Positions 42,486-52,046 of a DNA stretch of 64,000 nucleotides are shown here, piece after piece (positions within the stretch are counted from its first letter, which is position 1; every line of letters begins with the position of its first letter). The stretch is from assembly GCA_002375695.1 (NCBI GenBank), contig DFMO01000011.1:260523-324522 (forward strand). Reading direction: 5' to 3'. The stretch comes from Flavobacteriaceae bacterium UBA3591. Lineage in GTDB: Bacteria; Bacteroidota; Bacteroidia; Flavobacteriales; Flavobacteriaceae. Under the pieces are notes generated by a model, which worked only from the letters and a program-made list of their open reading frames with translations, had not been told where the DNA came from and did no database searches. The translations under genes and the position numbers were made by a program.

Positions 42486-45356
42486 ATGAAATGCTTATTC
42501 CTCACACTTTTTCTACTATGGACTAGCTTTCTAACCATTTATGCCCAAAACTATCAGTTTAAAAACTACAAAGTTGAAAATGGCTTAACCAGTAATGATA
42601 CTTATGCAATTTTACAAGATAGTAAAAATAGAATTTGGGTTTCTACTACGGGCGGTGTAAGCTGTTTTAACGGTAAAACTTTTAAAAATTATACCACCGA
42701 TGACGGCTTAGCTTCAAATACCAGTTTTAGCATTTTTGAAGATTCTAAAGGGAGAATTTGGATAGGCACCCTGGGCAAAGGGATTAGCACAATTTACAAC
42801 GAAAAAATCACAAATATTTCATCTACAAACTTTACCGCTCTAGGGAGCGCAAATAGTTTTTTAGAGGCTAAAGACGGTACAATTTACATCATCTTTTCAA
42901 ACGGAATTGGCTCCTATAAAAATGGCACTTGGAAAAAACTGGATGTAAAAGTTGAAAATTACCCACGAGCAAGTTTTCATCAGGCTGCGTGGTTTGATGA
43001 TAATACTATCATAATTGCATCTGTAAGCGACGGGGTTTTTAAACTTTCATTAGACAGTTTAAAGCTCGAAAATATCTATTCGGAAGAAGATGGAATAAAT
43101 AATATTTGCTATTCTATTTTGGTTGAAGACAATAAAACTATCTGGATTGGTGCCTATGGCGGGCTTTATAAAATTGTCGATAACGAAATAACCGCTTACG
43201 AATTTAATCCAGATGAGTTTGATAAAAACCGAGTTTACGACATTTTAGAAAAAAGCGACTCCGAATTCTATCTTACTTTTGAAGGAAATGGTTTTGGCGT
43301 TTTTAACAAAAAAACCGGAAAACTAGAATTACTTACCGAAAACAACGGTCTGCCAACAAATTATATCTATCACATTATAAAAGACACCGAAGGAAACATT
43401 TGGATGACTTCTTACGGAGAAGGTATTATTAGGTTTAGAGACAAAGCTTTTAAAATTTACAATCAAAATCACGGTTTAAACTCTGTAAACGCTCTTGAGC
43501 CTTGGAATGATAAATTGTTGGTTGCCACAAATAAAGGTTTGGTTACGGTAAGTGAAGAAGACGAAATTGAACCCATTGGCAACAATACTAAGGTAAATCA
43601 CATTTTTATTAAACCAAATGATGACTTTTTATACAGTACAGATAAGGCTGTTTTTGAGTACTCACAATCAGCAAAAAAATCAAAATTGATTGATGCTGGG
43701 GACTACAACCTGTTGTATTCAGATAAAAAAAATACGTTGCTATTTCAAACCGAAGCTATCAGAGTAATTGCTCCAGATTCTTCGTACTATATTAATTCCA
43801 GACGATCGATTGCTGTTGAACCCATTGGCGATCGTTATATTCTGTGTAAAATAAGTGGATTATTTCAACTAAAAAATCAAAAGCTCGATACTATTGCGGG
43901 GCTTAATCCAAGAGAACACAACGATTTTAAAAGTTTGGCTGTTATTAATAAAAACGAAGTTATTGCCGCAAATGATAAAAACCTATACCATTTAACGCTA
44001 CAAAACGACAACTTTAAACTTAAAACCATAGATATGAGTTGCTTTCCTGCTTTAAAGCAACTTAGAGCCCTTACAGTACATAAAAACGATTTGTGGTTAG
44101 CGGGGAGAGGAATATTTGTAAAAGTAGATTTACGACAATTAATCTACGACGATAAAATTGTAGTTGAAAACTACTGCACCATCCCCCATTTTTTAGAAAA
44201 CGACATAGATTATAACTCGTTGCGAATTGTAAATAACGAAACTGTAGCGGCAAGTTCACTTAGCGGAATGGTAGTTTTTCACCCAAATGATTTTTTGCCA
44301 AATCCAAAACCTCCTAAACTCAATCTCTCACAAGTTTTATTGTTTTCTGAACCGTTTAACGATAGTATTTATAGACAAAAAAGCGGCATTGTATTACCGT
44401 ATCAAAAAAACTATTTAAGTTTTTCAATGGAGGCAATCACTTTTACAAATCCTGAAAACGTACAGTACAAATACCGAATGAAAGGATTACGCGACGGCGA
44501 TGAATGGTCCAAACCCACCACCGAATCGGAAGTTGTATTTTCTTATTTACCGCCAAACAATTATACTTTTGAATTTATGGCCGATAATGGCGACGGGGTG
44601 TGGCAAACCGTGCCCTATACATATGCGTTTAAAATAGAAGTCCCCTTTTGGAAAACTTGGATGTTTTGGGCAGTGGTTATTACCACAGTTGTAATGGGCG
44701 GGTTTACCATTTACTATTTGAGAAATGAAGCCAATAAAAAAAGAAATGAATTGTACACACAAAACCTAATTAAAGCACAAGAACAAGAGCGCACAAGGGT
44801 TGCTCGTGAGTTGCATGACAGTGTAGGGCAAAAACTAATGTTACTAACTAAACAGACAAAAAATACGGGTACAATTGAAATGGAATCGTTGGCTAGTAAC
44901 ACCCTACAAGAATTACGTGCAATTTCAAGAGGGTTACACCCCGCTACCTTAGAAAGGTTAGGCCCAACTACTGCCATTAAAACAATGATAGACGAGATTG
45001 ATGCCAACACCGAAATATTTTTTACGCACCAAATAGACGATATTGATGCCTTGATTAGTAAAGAAGCCTCATTACATTTGTATAGAATAATACAAGAGGT
45101 TTTAAACAATATGATTAAACATTCTGAAGCGAAAGCCGCTTCGGTGACAATTGAGCAAAAATCTAAAAAGATAAAAGTTAAAGTTGAAGATAATGGCGTT
45201 GGTTTTGAATTTCAGGATAAATTACGCACAGGTGAGAGTTTAGGAATGAAAACCTTGCTTGAGCGAACCAAAATCTTACATTCTAAAATTGACATTAAAA
45301 GTGAAATTAACCGCGGAACTAAAATCACCCTTATAATCCCCATTTATAATGTTTGA
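42486..45356 (+). CDS. Two-component sensor kinase with extracellular propeller
   Basis: 956 residues. Signal peptide (1-20), about 14 repeats of Reg_prop form (for example DSKNRIWVSTTGGVS), a Y_Y_Y domain (about 625-715), a membrane helix (near 720-740, ending IYYL), then a HisKA_3 dimerisation domain with H777 in ARELHDSVGQ, and an HATPase domain. It resembles the sensor half of hybrid polysaccharide sensors of Bacteroidota but has no receiver or DNA-binding part. The response regulator begins eight bases before its stop. The ligand is not inferable. Confidence 0.93.
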   Translation: MKCLFLTLFLLWTSFLTIYAQNYQFKNYKVENGLTSNDTYAILQDSKNRIWVSTTGGVSCFNGKTFKNYTTDDGLASNTSFSIFEDSKGRIWIGTLGKGISTIYNEKITNISSTNFTALGSANSFLEAKDGTIYIIFSNGIGSYKNGTWKKLDVKVENYPRASFHQAAWFDDNTIIIASVSDGVFKLSLDSLKLENIYSEEDGINNICYSILVEDNKTIWIGAYGGLYKIVDNEITAYEFNPDEFDKNRVYDILEKSDSEFYLTFEGNGFGVFNKKTGKLELLTENNGLPTNYIYHIIKDTEGNIWMTSYGEGIIRFRDKAFKIYNQNHGLNSVNALEPWNDKLLVATNKGLVTVSEEDEIEPIGNNTKVNHIFIKPNDDFLYSTDKAVFEYSQSAKKSKLIDAGDYNLLYSDKKNTLLFQTEAIRVIAPDSSYYINSRRSIAVEPIGDRYILCKISGLFQLKNQKLDTIAGLNPREHNDFKSLAVINKNEVIAANDKNLYHLTLQNDNFKLKTIDMSCFPALKQLRALTVHKNDLWLAGRGIFVKVDLRQLIYDDKIVVENYCTIPHFLENDIDYNSLRIVNNETVAASSLSGMVVFHPNDFLPNPKPPKLNLSQVLLFSEPFNDSIYRQKSGIVLPYQKNYLSFSMEAITFTNPENVQYKYRMKGLRDGDEWSKPTTESEVVFSYLPPNNYTFEFMADNGDGVWQTVPYTYAFKIEVPFWKTWMFWAVVITTVVMGGFTIYYLRNEANKKRNELYTQNLIKAQEQERTRVARELHDSVGQKLMLLTKQTKNTGTIEMESLASNTLQELRAISRGLHPATLERLGPTTAIKTMIDEIDANTEIFFTHQIDDIDALISKEASLHLYRIIQEVLNNMIKHSEAKAASVTIEQKSKKIKVKVEDNGVGFEFQDKLRTGESLGMKTLLERTKILHSKIDIKSEINRGTKITLIIPIYNV

Positions 45357-46002
45357 AAAAAGTAAAATTTCAATTGTAATTGCAGACGACCATCCCATGG
45401 TTTTAAAAGGCCTTTACAACGAGTTTAATGAAAATAATTATAACGTTGTTGGCAAGGCGAAGGATGGAATGCAAGCGTTGGAAGAAATTGTTACTCACAA
45501 ACCCGTTATTGCATTATTAGATATAGATATGCCTCTATTAACAGGTTTTGAAGTAATAAAAATAGCAAAAGAAAAAGGCATTGACACTAAGTTTATCATC
45601 CTTTCTTTCCACAAAGAATCTGAATATATCTCGAAGGCGCAGGTTCTTCAAATAAATGGTTATTTGTTAAAAGAAGATTCTTTTTCGGAAATAGAACGAT
45701 GCATTAACGCGGTGCTAAAGGACGAAACCTATTTTAGTTCGTCTTTTTCACCATCGAGTATTTCAAACGCTTCCGAAGAATTAATTAAACTTAAACGCTT
45801 AACCCCTTCAGAAAAAACAATTTTAAAGTTAATTGCAAAGCAGTTAAGCAGCAATCAAATTGCAGAGCAATTATACGTATCGGTTAGGACGGTTGAAAAA
45901 CATCGAAGTAATATTATTTTAAAATTAAATTTAGAGTCGCATACCGCCAACGCCCTTTCTATTTGGGCAAACAGCAACCGCACTATTATCAATGAATTAT
46001 AG
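45349..46002 (+). CDS. NarL/LuxR-family response regulator
   Basis: 217 residues. Receiver domain with acidic DD at 13-14, phospho-acceptor Asp58 in LLDIDMP and the conserved Lys in LLKEDSFSE; then a LuxR-type helix-turn-helix, with LTPSEKTILKLIAKQLSSNQIAEQLYVS (near residues 145-172) and VEKHRSNI. It is the partner of the propeller sensor kinase: the eight-base overlap shows coupled expression. The binding site and targets cannot be read from the window; its end converges on the hydrolase-like gene five bases away. Confidence 0.95.
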   Translation: MFEKSKISIVIADDHPMVLKGLYNEFNENNYNVVGKAKDGMQALEEIVTHKPVIALLDIDMPLLTGFEVIKIAKEKGIDTKFIILSFHKESEYISKAQVLQINGYLLKEDSFSEIERCINAVLKDETYFSSSFSPSSISNASEELIKLKRLTPSEKTILKLIAKQLSSNQIAEQLYVSVRTVEKHRSNIILKLNLESHTANALSIWANSNRTIINEL

Positions 46003-46007
46003 CTTAT

Positions 46008-47156
46008 TTAATAGCCAAATTCATTTTTTATAGCATCTGCTCTGTCTAAGAGTAAATCGACGGTTATAAAATCTACTTCCTCTTTATCAAAAGCTCCTTG
46101 AAAAATTTTCATGGCCTTTTTAGGCTCGCCTATTTCTTCGTAATACCTACCTAAATAGTAATCGCCCAAAACCGTTTCAGAATATTGTTTTTTAGCAAGG
46201 GTAGCGGTTTCACGCAGCGATTCCCACTTTTTTAATTTTTCGGCGGCGGTAGCCACGGCTATAAAATCATTTTTTCTAATTTTATTTTTAATACTGAAAA
46301 GTTCTTCAATTACCTTGTATTTATCCATAAGATATTGGTGCGGCGATGTTTTAAGTTTTAGCAACACTTCGGTGTATTCTTTTTTGCTAATAGGTCTATA
46401 AACCGAAAATATTTTTTCGAGCGCATTAGGTATTCCACGACCCACCAATGAGTAGTGTGTAGCTTCCTCAAAATTGTCAAAATAGTAGGTAAACGAATTG
46501 CTTTTTACCTTGCTCAATTCAGTATTTAAATCTTCAGAAGCTTCTCTTAATGCCTGAATGTCGTCGGTACCTGTAGCGAGATAATAAAATATTTTACTCG
46601 GTATTTGCGGAATGCGTTCTGCCAAACGTTGGTCTAGTAAAGGAGCCAAATCTGGACTCAAATTTATATAGCCATTAAGCAATGGCGGATCTTTAAAAAG
46701 GTAATAATTTAAAAAGTTTGCTGTAAAATCGTGGCCTACGCCAATGATAAATTTTGCCGTCCTATATTTCTTGTCAATATACGGTATAAGCTCTAGCCCA
46801 ATAAACTCAAAAAACTGCGAACCTTTGTCGTCTGGAAAATACGTTTTATCGTCAAAAGAACAATCAAAATAACGCGAATCTGCCTGCATTACACCAACGA
46901 CAATAGACTCTGGCATATCTTCCCAATAACTGAAATAGTCTACGTTTCCGGCTACAGGTTCAAATAAATAATCGGCGTCTAAAACTAAGACAATTGGATA
47001 ACGTTTATCTTCGTTGGAATCGTAGTTTCTGGGCAATTGAATTTTTAATCGCCGTGATTGCCCAAGTTTTTCCGATTGAAATTCTTCATAAATAATTTGT
47101 GAAAACAATGTGCCGCTAAACAGTGCACAAATAGCAAAAATTAATAGCTTTTTCAT
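46008..47156 (-). CDS. Secreted esterase-like alpha/beta hydrolase, nucleophile Ser replaced by Asp
   Basis: 382 residues. Signal peptide (about 1-20). The fold matches the PF00756 (Fes/EsterD) hydrolases: LPRNYDSNEDKRYPIVLVLDADYLFEPV starts the core. The nucleophile elbow, normally GHSxGG, reads GHDFTA at 141-146, with Asp143 where the serine should be. The remainder (about 300-382) is helical and TPR-like. Hence it is probably not an active esterase of the normal kind; it could bind ligand. This gene is preceded by an AT-rich short palindrome at 47211-47228. Confidence 0.85.
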   Translation of the reverse strand: MKKLLIFAICALFSGTLFSQIIYEEFQSEKLGQSRRLKIQLPRNYDSNEDKRYPIVLVLDADYLFEPVAGNVDYFSYWEDMPESIVVGVMQADSRYFDCSFDDKTYFPDDKGSQFFEFIGLELIPYIDKKYRTAKFIIGVGHDFTANFLNYYLFKDPPLLNGYINLSPDLAPLLDQRLAERIPQIPSKIFYYLATGTDDIQALREASEDLNTELSKVKSNSFTYYFDNFEEATHYSLVGRGIPNALEKIFSVYRPISKKEYTEVLLKLKTSPHQYLMDKYKVIEELFSIKNKIRKNDFIAVATAAEKLKKWESLRETATLAKKQYSETVLGDYYLGRYYEEIGEPKKAMKIFQGAFDKEEVDFITVDLLLDRADAIKNEFGY

Positions 47157-47239
47157 GACCCCAAAATTTTAAATGAGGAAAGGTACTAATTTTTAAAGAG
47201 GTAATAATTCAGTAAATATAAATTTACTTTAAAGCAAGT

Positions 47240-48199
47240 TTACTTTCGGTTGTAAAAAGGAAGGATTAATAGTGAAAACACTCCAAAAATTACAATAGAC
47301 GAAATATTTGAAATCCAAACAATCCACCCTAATGCAATGCCGGCGGTTTTGGCAATTCCAAAAATGGTGAGTATGCCTCCAATTGCGAAAGGATATGTTC
47401 CAAAACCACTATTTGTAAATGCAAAAGTAAAGCTACCCACCACAAAAGCAATAATTACAGTACCTACAGGAATACTCAAAATATCTGGCAACGAATGGAG
47501 TGCTGTATAAAACGAAAGCAAATACAAAGCCCAAATGATAAATGTATGAAAAAGAAAGGCTCCTTTTCGTTTCATTTTAATAATGCTAAAAACTCCTTCT
47601 TTTAAACCAATAATAAAGTTTTTAAGTCTTTTGTTAATATTGGATTTTGAAAATTTTATATAAAGTGGAATAGACAACGCTATGGCAATGGCAACAAGCA
47701 CAAACACGTATAAAATTGACGGCGGAACACTTGCCATTACGTAAGCGTATAAAACATCAAACTTTATAAATACTGCTATTAGCGTAAAAATTAAAAGAAG
47801 AATTAAATCTACTATTCGTTCTGAAATTATCGTTCCAAAGCCTTTTTGAAAAGGGATCGCTTCATACTTGTCTAAAATAATCGCCCTGGAAAACTCGCCA
47901 CTTTTTGGGATAAACACATTCATTAAATACCCCACCGAAATTGCCATAAAATTGTTCGCCAATTTAGGTCGGTAGCCCAATGGCTCTAACATAAAACTCC
48001 ATCTATAAGCACGCGACAAATGACTTAATACGCTCAGTAAAACCGAAAGTAACACAAGGCCGTAATTGGCATCAGAAAAATGCTTTTTGGTTTCGGCAAG
48101 CTGTTGTGGAGTAAATGATTGGTAGATATACCAAATTAAAAATATACCTAACGCAAGAGGAATAGAAACTTGTAAAAATTTTGAAAGCGACTTCTTCAA
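47240..48199 (-). CDS. Flippase-like membrane protein (lysylphosphatidylglycerol synthase TM family)
   Basis: 319 residues with about eight membrane helices, matching the AglD2/MprF-type transmembrane domain family (UPF0104): SHLSRAYRWSFMLEPLG near 62-78 and PKSGEFSRAIILDKYEAIPF near 97-116 are the conserved segments. Only the membrane domain is present, without a soluble synthase domain. It may flip or bind a lipid-linked substrate, which is inference. Its start lies one base after the panD stop, so it belongs to the panC-panD transcript. Confidence 0.85.
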   Translation of the reverse strand: MKKSLSKFLQVSIPLALGIFLIWYIYQSFTPQQLAETKKHFSDANYGLVLLSVLLSVLSHLSRAYRWSFMLEPLGYRPKLANNFMAISVGYLMNVFIPKSGEFSRAIILDKYEAIPFQKGFGTIISERIVDLILLLIFTLIAVFIKFDVLYAYVMASVPPSILYVFVLVAIAIALSIPLYIKFSKSNINKRLKNFIIGLKEGVFSIIKMKRKGAFLFHTFIIWALYLLSFYTALHSLPDILSIPVGTVIIAFVVGSFTFAFTNSGFGTYPFAIGGILTIFGIAKTAGIALGWIVWISNISSIVIFGVFSLLILPFYNRK

Positions 48200-48200
48200 A

Positions 48201-48551
48201 TTAACGAAGTAGGTTCGTTTCTTCGTCTGGGAAGACTAAAGCTGGTTTAAAAGCTTTGGCTTCTTCTATATCCATAATGGCATAGGTAATAAGTATAAGT
48301 ACATCGCCGGGCGCTACTCTTCGGGCAGCTGCACCGTTTAGGGTAATTTCACCGCTATTACGCGGACCAGGAATGGCGTAAGTTTCGAGTCTTTCACCAT
48401 TATTATTATTTACTATTTGTACTTTTTCGCCTTCAACAATATTGGCGGCATCCATTAAATCTTCGTCTATAGTTATACTGCCAATATAATTTAAATCGGC
48501 GCCAGTAACTTTTACTCTATGGATTTTAGATTTTACTACGTGTATTTGCAT
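48201..48551 (-). CDS. panD: Aspartate 1-decarboxylase proenzyme
   Basis: 116 residues. The self-cleavage site is G24-S25 in NYIGSITID, giving the pyruvoyl cofactor, and Lys9 in HVVKSKIHR is the conserved basic residue. It makes beta-alanine from aspartate for pantothenate synthesis. It is placed 13 bases after panC and one base before the flippase-like gene. Confidence 0.97.
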   Translation of the reverse strand: MQIHVVKSKIHRVKVTGADLNYIGSITIDEDLMDAANIVEGEKVQIVNNNNGERLETYAIPGPRNSGEITLNGAAARRVAPGDVLILITYAIMDIEEAKAFKPALVFPDEETNLLR

Positions 48552-48564
48552 GGTGCAAAGATAT

Positions 48565-49410
48565 TTAATTTAAAGAAATATTATCGATCAATCTGATTTC
48601 ACCGGCAAAAACAGCTATAAAAGCTCTATAATTAATACCTTCTTTCTTGGTAGTGGCAGTTTTAAGTGTGTCTTCATTAGCGATTTCAAAATATTCTAAT
48701 TTGAGGTTAGCGTTTTGCAAAAACCGTTCCGTTACCAAAGCGTTTATTTCGGCAATAGATTTATCACTAAAAACTGCTTGTACTTCTTTTAAAACTTGAT
48801 AAATGGTAGCTGCGTCTTTAAATTGTTGATTGCTTAAACGCTTATTACGCGAACTCATGGCAAGGCCATTTTCTTCGCGTAAAATAGGACAGCCCACAAC
48901 ATTAACGGGCAGGTTTTCTATTTCAACCAACTTTTTTACAATTTGCAATTGCTGAAAATCTTTTTCGCCAAAATAAGCGTTGGTAGGTTTTACAATTTTA
49001 AACAGTTTACTTACTACCGTTCCAACACCATCAAAATGTCCTTGGCGGTGTTTGCCTTCCATTTCGAACTCTAAACCACCAAAATTAAAATTTTGAGCCG
49101 CGACGGTATCTTCATAAACGTCTGAAATTTCGGGTAAATACAAAATTATTTCACCATTTAATGTTTCTAAAAGCGAAATATCTTTTTGAGGGGTTCGAGG
49201 GTATTTTTGCAAATCGGACGCGTTGTTAAATTGCGTAGGATTTACAAAAATACTTACAACTACAATTTCGTTTTCACTCAAAGCTTTGTTAATCAGCGAA
49301 ATATGCCCTTGGTGTAAAGCTCCCATAGTTGGCACAAAACCTATGCTATCATTTTTATATTTTGACGACAAGGCTTGAACCAAGGAATCTTTTTGGGTAT
49401 GTACTACCAT
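48565..49410 (-). CDS. panC: Pantothenate synthetase
   Basis: 281 residues. The adenylation motif HQGH is at residues 33-36 after GFVPTMGAL; VSIFVNPTQF and the KDFQQLQIVKK and MSSRNKRLS signatures follow. It ligates pantoate and beta-alanine using ATP. It heads the operon panC-panD-flippase. A TAATTTTG -7-like box lies on the minus strand (plus 49431-49438). It is divergent from the GT5-fragment gene. Confidence 0.97.
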   Translation of the reverse strand: MVVHTQKDSLVQALSSKYKNDSIGFVPTMGALHQGHISLINKALSENEIVVVSIFVNPTQFNNASDLQKYPRTPQKDISLLETLNGEIILYLPEISDVYEDTVAAQNFNFGGLEFEMEGKHRQGHFDGVGTVVSKLFKIVKPTNAYFGEKDFQQLQIVKKLVEIENLPVNVVGCPILREENGLAMSSRNKRLSNQQFKDAATIYQVLKEVQAVFSDKSIAEINALVTERFLQNANLKLEYFEIANEDTLKTATTKKEGINYRAFIAVFAGEIRLIDNISLN

Positions 49411-49539
49411 AAAATTGTATTAAGAGCGGGCAAAATTAATATATTAAAGACAATCTACATAAATTTTCGTAATTTTGCGTGCTTAAAATCGCCATGATGG
49501 TTTATGGCAAACTGCAATTAATTCCTAAAATATCAATAG

Positions 49540-50349
49540 ATGAAAGATAAAAGAGTCTTGTATGTGTCTTCTGAGGTAATACCTTATTTGCCTGAGACCG
49601 AGATTTCTTCAATGTCGTTTGAAGCTCCAAGAATGATTAACAACAATGGTGGTCAAATTCGAATTTTTATGCCACGATATGGCAATATTAATGAGCGAAG
49701 ACACCAACTGCACGAAGTAATTCGCCTTTCGGGGATGAATCTTGTAATTAACGATTTGGACATGCCCTTAATTATCAAAGTGGCTTCAATCCCAAAAGAA
49801 CGCATTCAAGTATATTTTATAGACAACGAAGATTATTTTAAAAGAAAAGCGACCTATGCCGATGAAGAAGGAAACTTTTATAAAGATAACGATGAGCGCG
49901 CAATATTCTTTGCAAAGGGTGTAATTGAAACTGTAAAGAAACTAAACTGGGCTCCAGATATTATTCACGTTCACGGCTGGTTGGCAGCATTTTTACCATT
50001 ATACCTTCGCAATTATTACGGAAACGAACCGTTATTTGAAAATAGCAAGATTGTAACATCGGTATACAATCAAGGTTTTGAAGGATCATTAGCCAAAGAT
50101 ACCATAGAAAAAATTAGGTTTGACGCTATTGATGATGATGCCATTAAAGATCTTGAAGACCCTACTTACAATAATTTAATGAAAATTGCTATTAACAATT
50201 CAGATGCGGTAATTATTGCATCGGAAGAAATACCCGAAGAGCTAGACACGTATCTTAAAAATTACGATAAACCTGTGTTAAATTATCATAATATGGAGAA
50301 TTTTTCGCAGGCGTATTTAGACTTTTACAGCTCGAAGGTGTTAGAGTAA
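49540..50349 (+). CDS. Free-standing GT5 N-terminal domain (glycogen/starch synthase half)
   Basis: 269 residues. It matches only the N-terminal catalytic half of starch/glycogen synthase: YVSSEVIPYLPETEISSMSFE at the start and DIIHVHGWLAAFLPLYL near 137. The C-terminal nucleotide-binding half (with the usual R..E..P lobes) is absent and the reading frame ends cleanly with a stop. It is therefore unlikely to be a working glycogen synthase. Similar short proteins are common in flavobacteria, so it is not a local truncation. A TAATTTTG box at 49470-49477 may be its promoter. Confidence 0.85.
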   Translation: MKDKRVLYVSSEVIPYLPETEISSMSFEAPRMINNNGGQIRIFMPRYGNINERRHQLHEVIRLSGMNLVINDLDMPLIIKVASIPKERIQVYFIDNEDYFKRKATYADEEGNFYKDNDERAIFFAKGVIETVKKLNWAPDIIHVHGWLAAFLPLYLRNYYGNEPLFENSKIVTSVYNQGFEGSLAKDTIEKIRFDAIDDDAIKDLEDPTYNNLMKIAINNSDAVIIASEEIPEELDTYLKNYDKPVLNYHNMENFSQAYLDFYSSKVLE

Positions 50350-50488
50350 TTTTGCAATAATTTTACCTAAGTTAATTGTAAAAATATTCAGCTTTATTTT
50401 TTTAAGGTTTTGAATCACGCTCCCCCTTTATTTTAAAAATGATTAAAAATAATTTAGGTAGAAGCTCGTACTATTTATAATATATTAT

Positions 50489-52036
50489 ATGCAGATGAAA
50501 TTTAAAAATGTGTTGCCAATTGTTGGTACAATTTTCTTTATAGTAATTTTTTTCTCTTCGTGTGAAAAAGAAATTACGACCCTCGGTTCAGAAGTAGTAG
50601 GTTCCGAAACCCCTTCCGGTATTTTAGACGACTCACAAACGGTTATTTCGTATAGCCGAAAATTGGGGCCGGTGCAAAGCAATAGATTGCCGGTTTATCA
50701 ATTGGGAGTTTACAACGACCCAGTTTACGGCAAATCTACAGTTAACCTCCTATCGCAACTTACACTCGAAAATAACGCGCCAACCTTTGGAGATAGCGCT
50801 GTTGTAGATAGTGTATTTGTATATCTGCCGTATTTTAGCACCGCTACTACTGTAGACAGTACAACTACCTACGAGCTGGATTCAATTTACGGAACTAACC
50901 CTATTAACATTTCAATTTTTGAGTCAAAGTATTTTTTAAGACAATACGATCCCGAGTCTGGATTTGAAGAATTTCAAAATTACTACACAACGCAAGGCCC
51001 AACTTTTGAAAGTTACTTAGGTCAACAACTGGGAGGTGCGACCGATTTTATTCCAACCAAAAACGGCTACGTTTTAAATGCAGGAACAGATGAGGAAGAA
51101 GAACTTGCGCCCGGTTTGCGAATTAAGTTAGATTCTACCTTTTTTCAAACAAATATAATTGACAAAGAAGGAAGCCCAGAATTGCGCAATAGCAACAACT
51201 TTAAAGACTTTTTAAGAGGACTTTACTTTAAGGTTGAATCGCCTAACGACGATGGTAGTTTGTTTATTTTTAGTATTTCTGAAGCGAAAGTTTCTATTTA
51301 CTACAATTATAAAGATGAAGACGAAGATGAACGCCAAAATGCAGTTTATAATTTAAACTTTAGTGGCGGAATTAGCGTAAATACTTACGATAACCAACTG
51401 CCACAACAAATAGAAACTGCTATAGCAAACCCAAATACCGAAATAGGTGAAGAAAACCTTTACTTACGCGGAGGCGATGGAATAATTTCGGTTGTTGAAC
51501 TTTTTGGAGAAGATAGCGATAACAACGGCGTAGCAGACGATTTGGAAATTCTTCGGGATAAAGGTTGGTTAATAAATGAAGCCAATTTAAAATTTTACGT
51601 AAACCAAGATTTAATGGTTGGTGGCGCTACAGAGCCCGAAAGAATTGTAATCTACGACCTTAAAAACAGCAATGTTTTGGCAGATTACAACATAGACCCT
51701 ACCAATGGTTTAGAGCCCGTTGAAGCGTTAAAAAATCACTACGGAAGATTGGAAAGAGGGAGCGACGGAAATGGTGAGTATTACAAGATGAAAATAACAA
51801 CACATATAAGTAATATTATAAATAAAGACAGTACAAATGTGCCTTTAGGTGTAGTTGTTTCTCACAACGTTTTAACGCGTACCACGCAAAAACTAAAAGA
51901 GCCCATGGAACCAAGCATAGAGCAAGTTCCTACGGGTTCTGTAGTTTCTCCCGAAGGGACTATACTTCATGGAAATGCATCCCCTAACCAAGACAAGCGA
52001 TTAAAACTTCAAATTTATTATACTGAACTAAATTAA
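50489..52036 (+). CDS. DUF4270 family lipoprotein
   Basis: 515 residues (513 if the ATG at 50495 is used). The lipoprotein signal ends VIFFSSC, then the DUF4270 pattern begins (KEITTLGSEVVGS, QTVISYSRKLGPVQS). Beta-rich, with a DSDNNGVADDL segment like a calcium-binding loop near residue 345. The family is typical of Bacteroidota surface lipoproteins and has no known role. It begins 139 bases after the GT5 fragment and is followed ten bases later by glmS. Confidence 0.9.
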   Translation: MQMKFKNVLPIVGTIFFIVIFFSSCEKEITTLGSEVVGSETPSGILDDSQTVISYSRKLGPVQSNRLPVYQLGVYNDPVYGKSTVNLLSQLTLENNAPTFGDSAVVDSVFVYLPYFSTATTVDSTTTYELDSIYGTNPINISIFESKYFLRQYDPESGFEEFQNYYTTQGPTFESYLGQQLGGATDFIPTKNGYVLNAGTDEEEELAPGLRIKLDSTFFQTNIIDKEGSPELRNSNNFKDFLRGLYFKVESPNDDGSLFIFSISEAKVSIYYNYKDEDEDERQNAVYNLNFSGGISVNTYDNQLPQQIETAIANPNTEIGEENLYLRGGDGIISVVELFGEDSDNNGVADDLEILRDKGWLINEANLKFYVNQDLMVGGATEPERIVIYDLKNSNVLADYNIDPTNGLEPVEALKNHYGRLERGSDGNGEYYKMKITTHISNIINKDSTNVPLGVVVSHNVLTRTTQKLKEPMEPSIEQVPTGSVVSPEGTILHGNASPNQDKRLKLQIYYTELN

Positions 52037-52046
52037 ACAGTAAATT

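Noticed and set aside
44714..45109. A 131-codon frame antisense to the HATPase part of the sensor kinase
   Set aside because: The kinase motifs are clear on the plus strand and this frame has an unnatural Ser/Val/Cys composition.
47211..47228. AGTAAAT-ATAA-ATTTACT palindrome as terminator of the flippase-like gene
   Set aside because: The stem is all A/T apart from two pairs and has no T run, so it is not convincing.
52037..52046. glmS ribozyme
   Set aside because: Only ten bases separate DUF4270 from glmS, too short for the ribozyme, which is also not typical of Bacteroidota.
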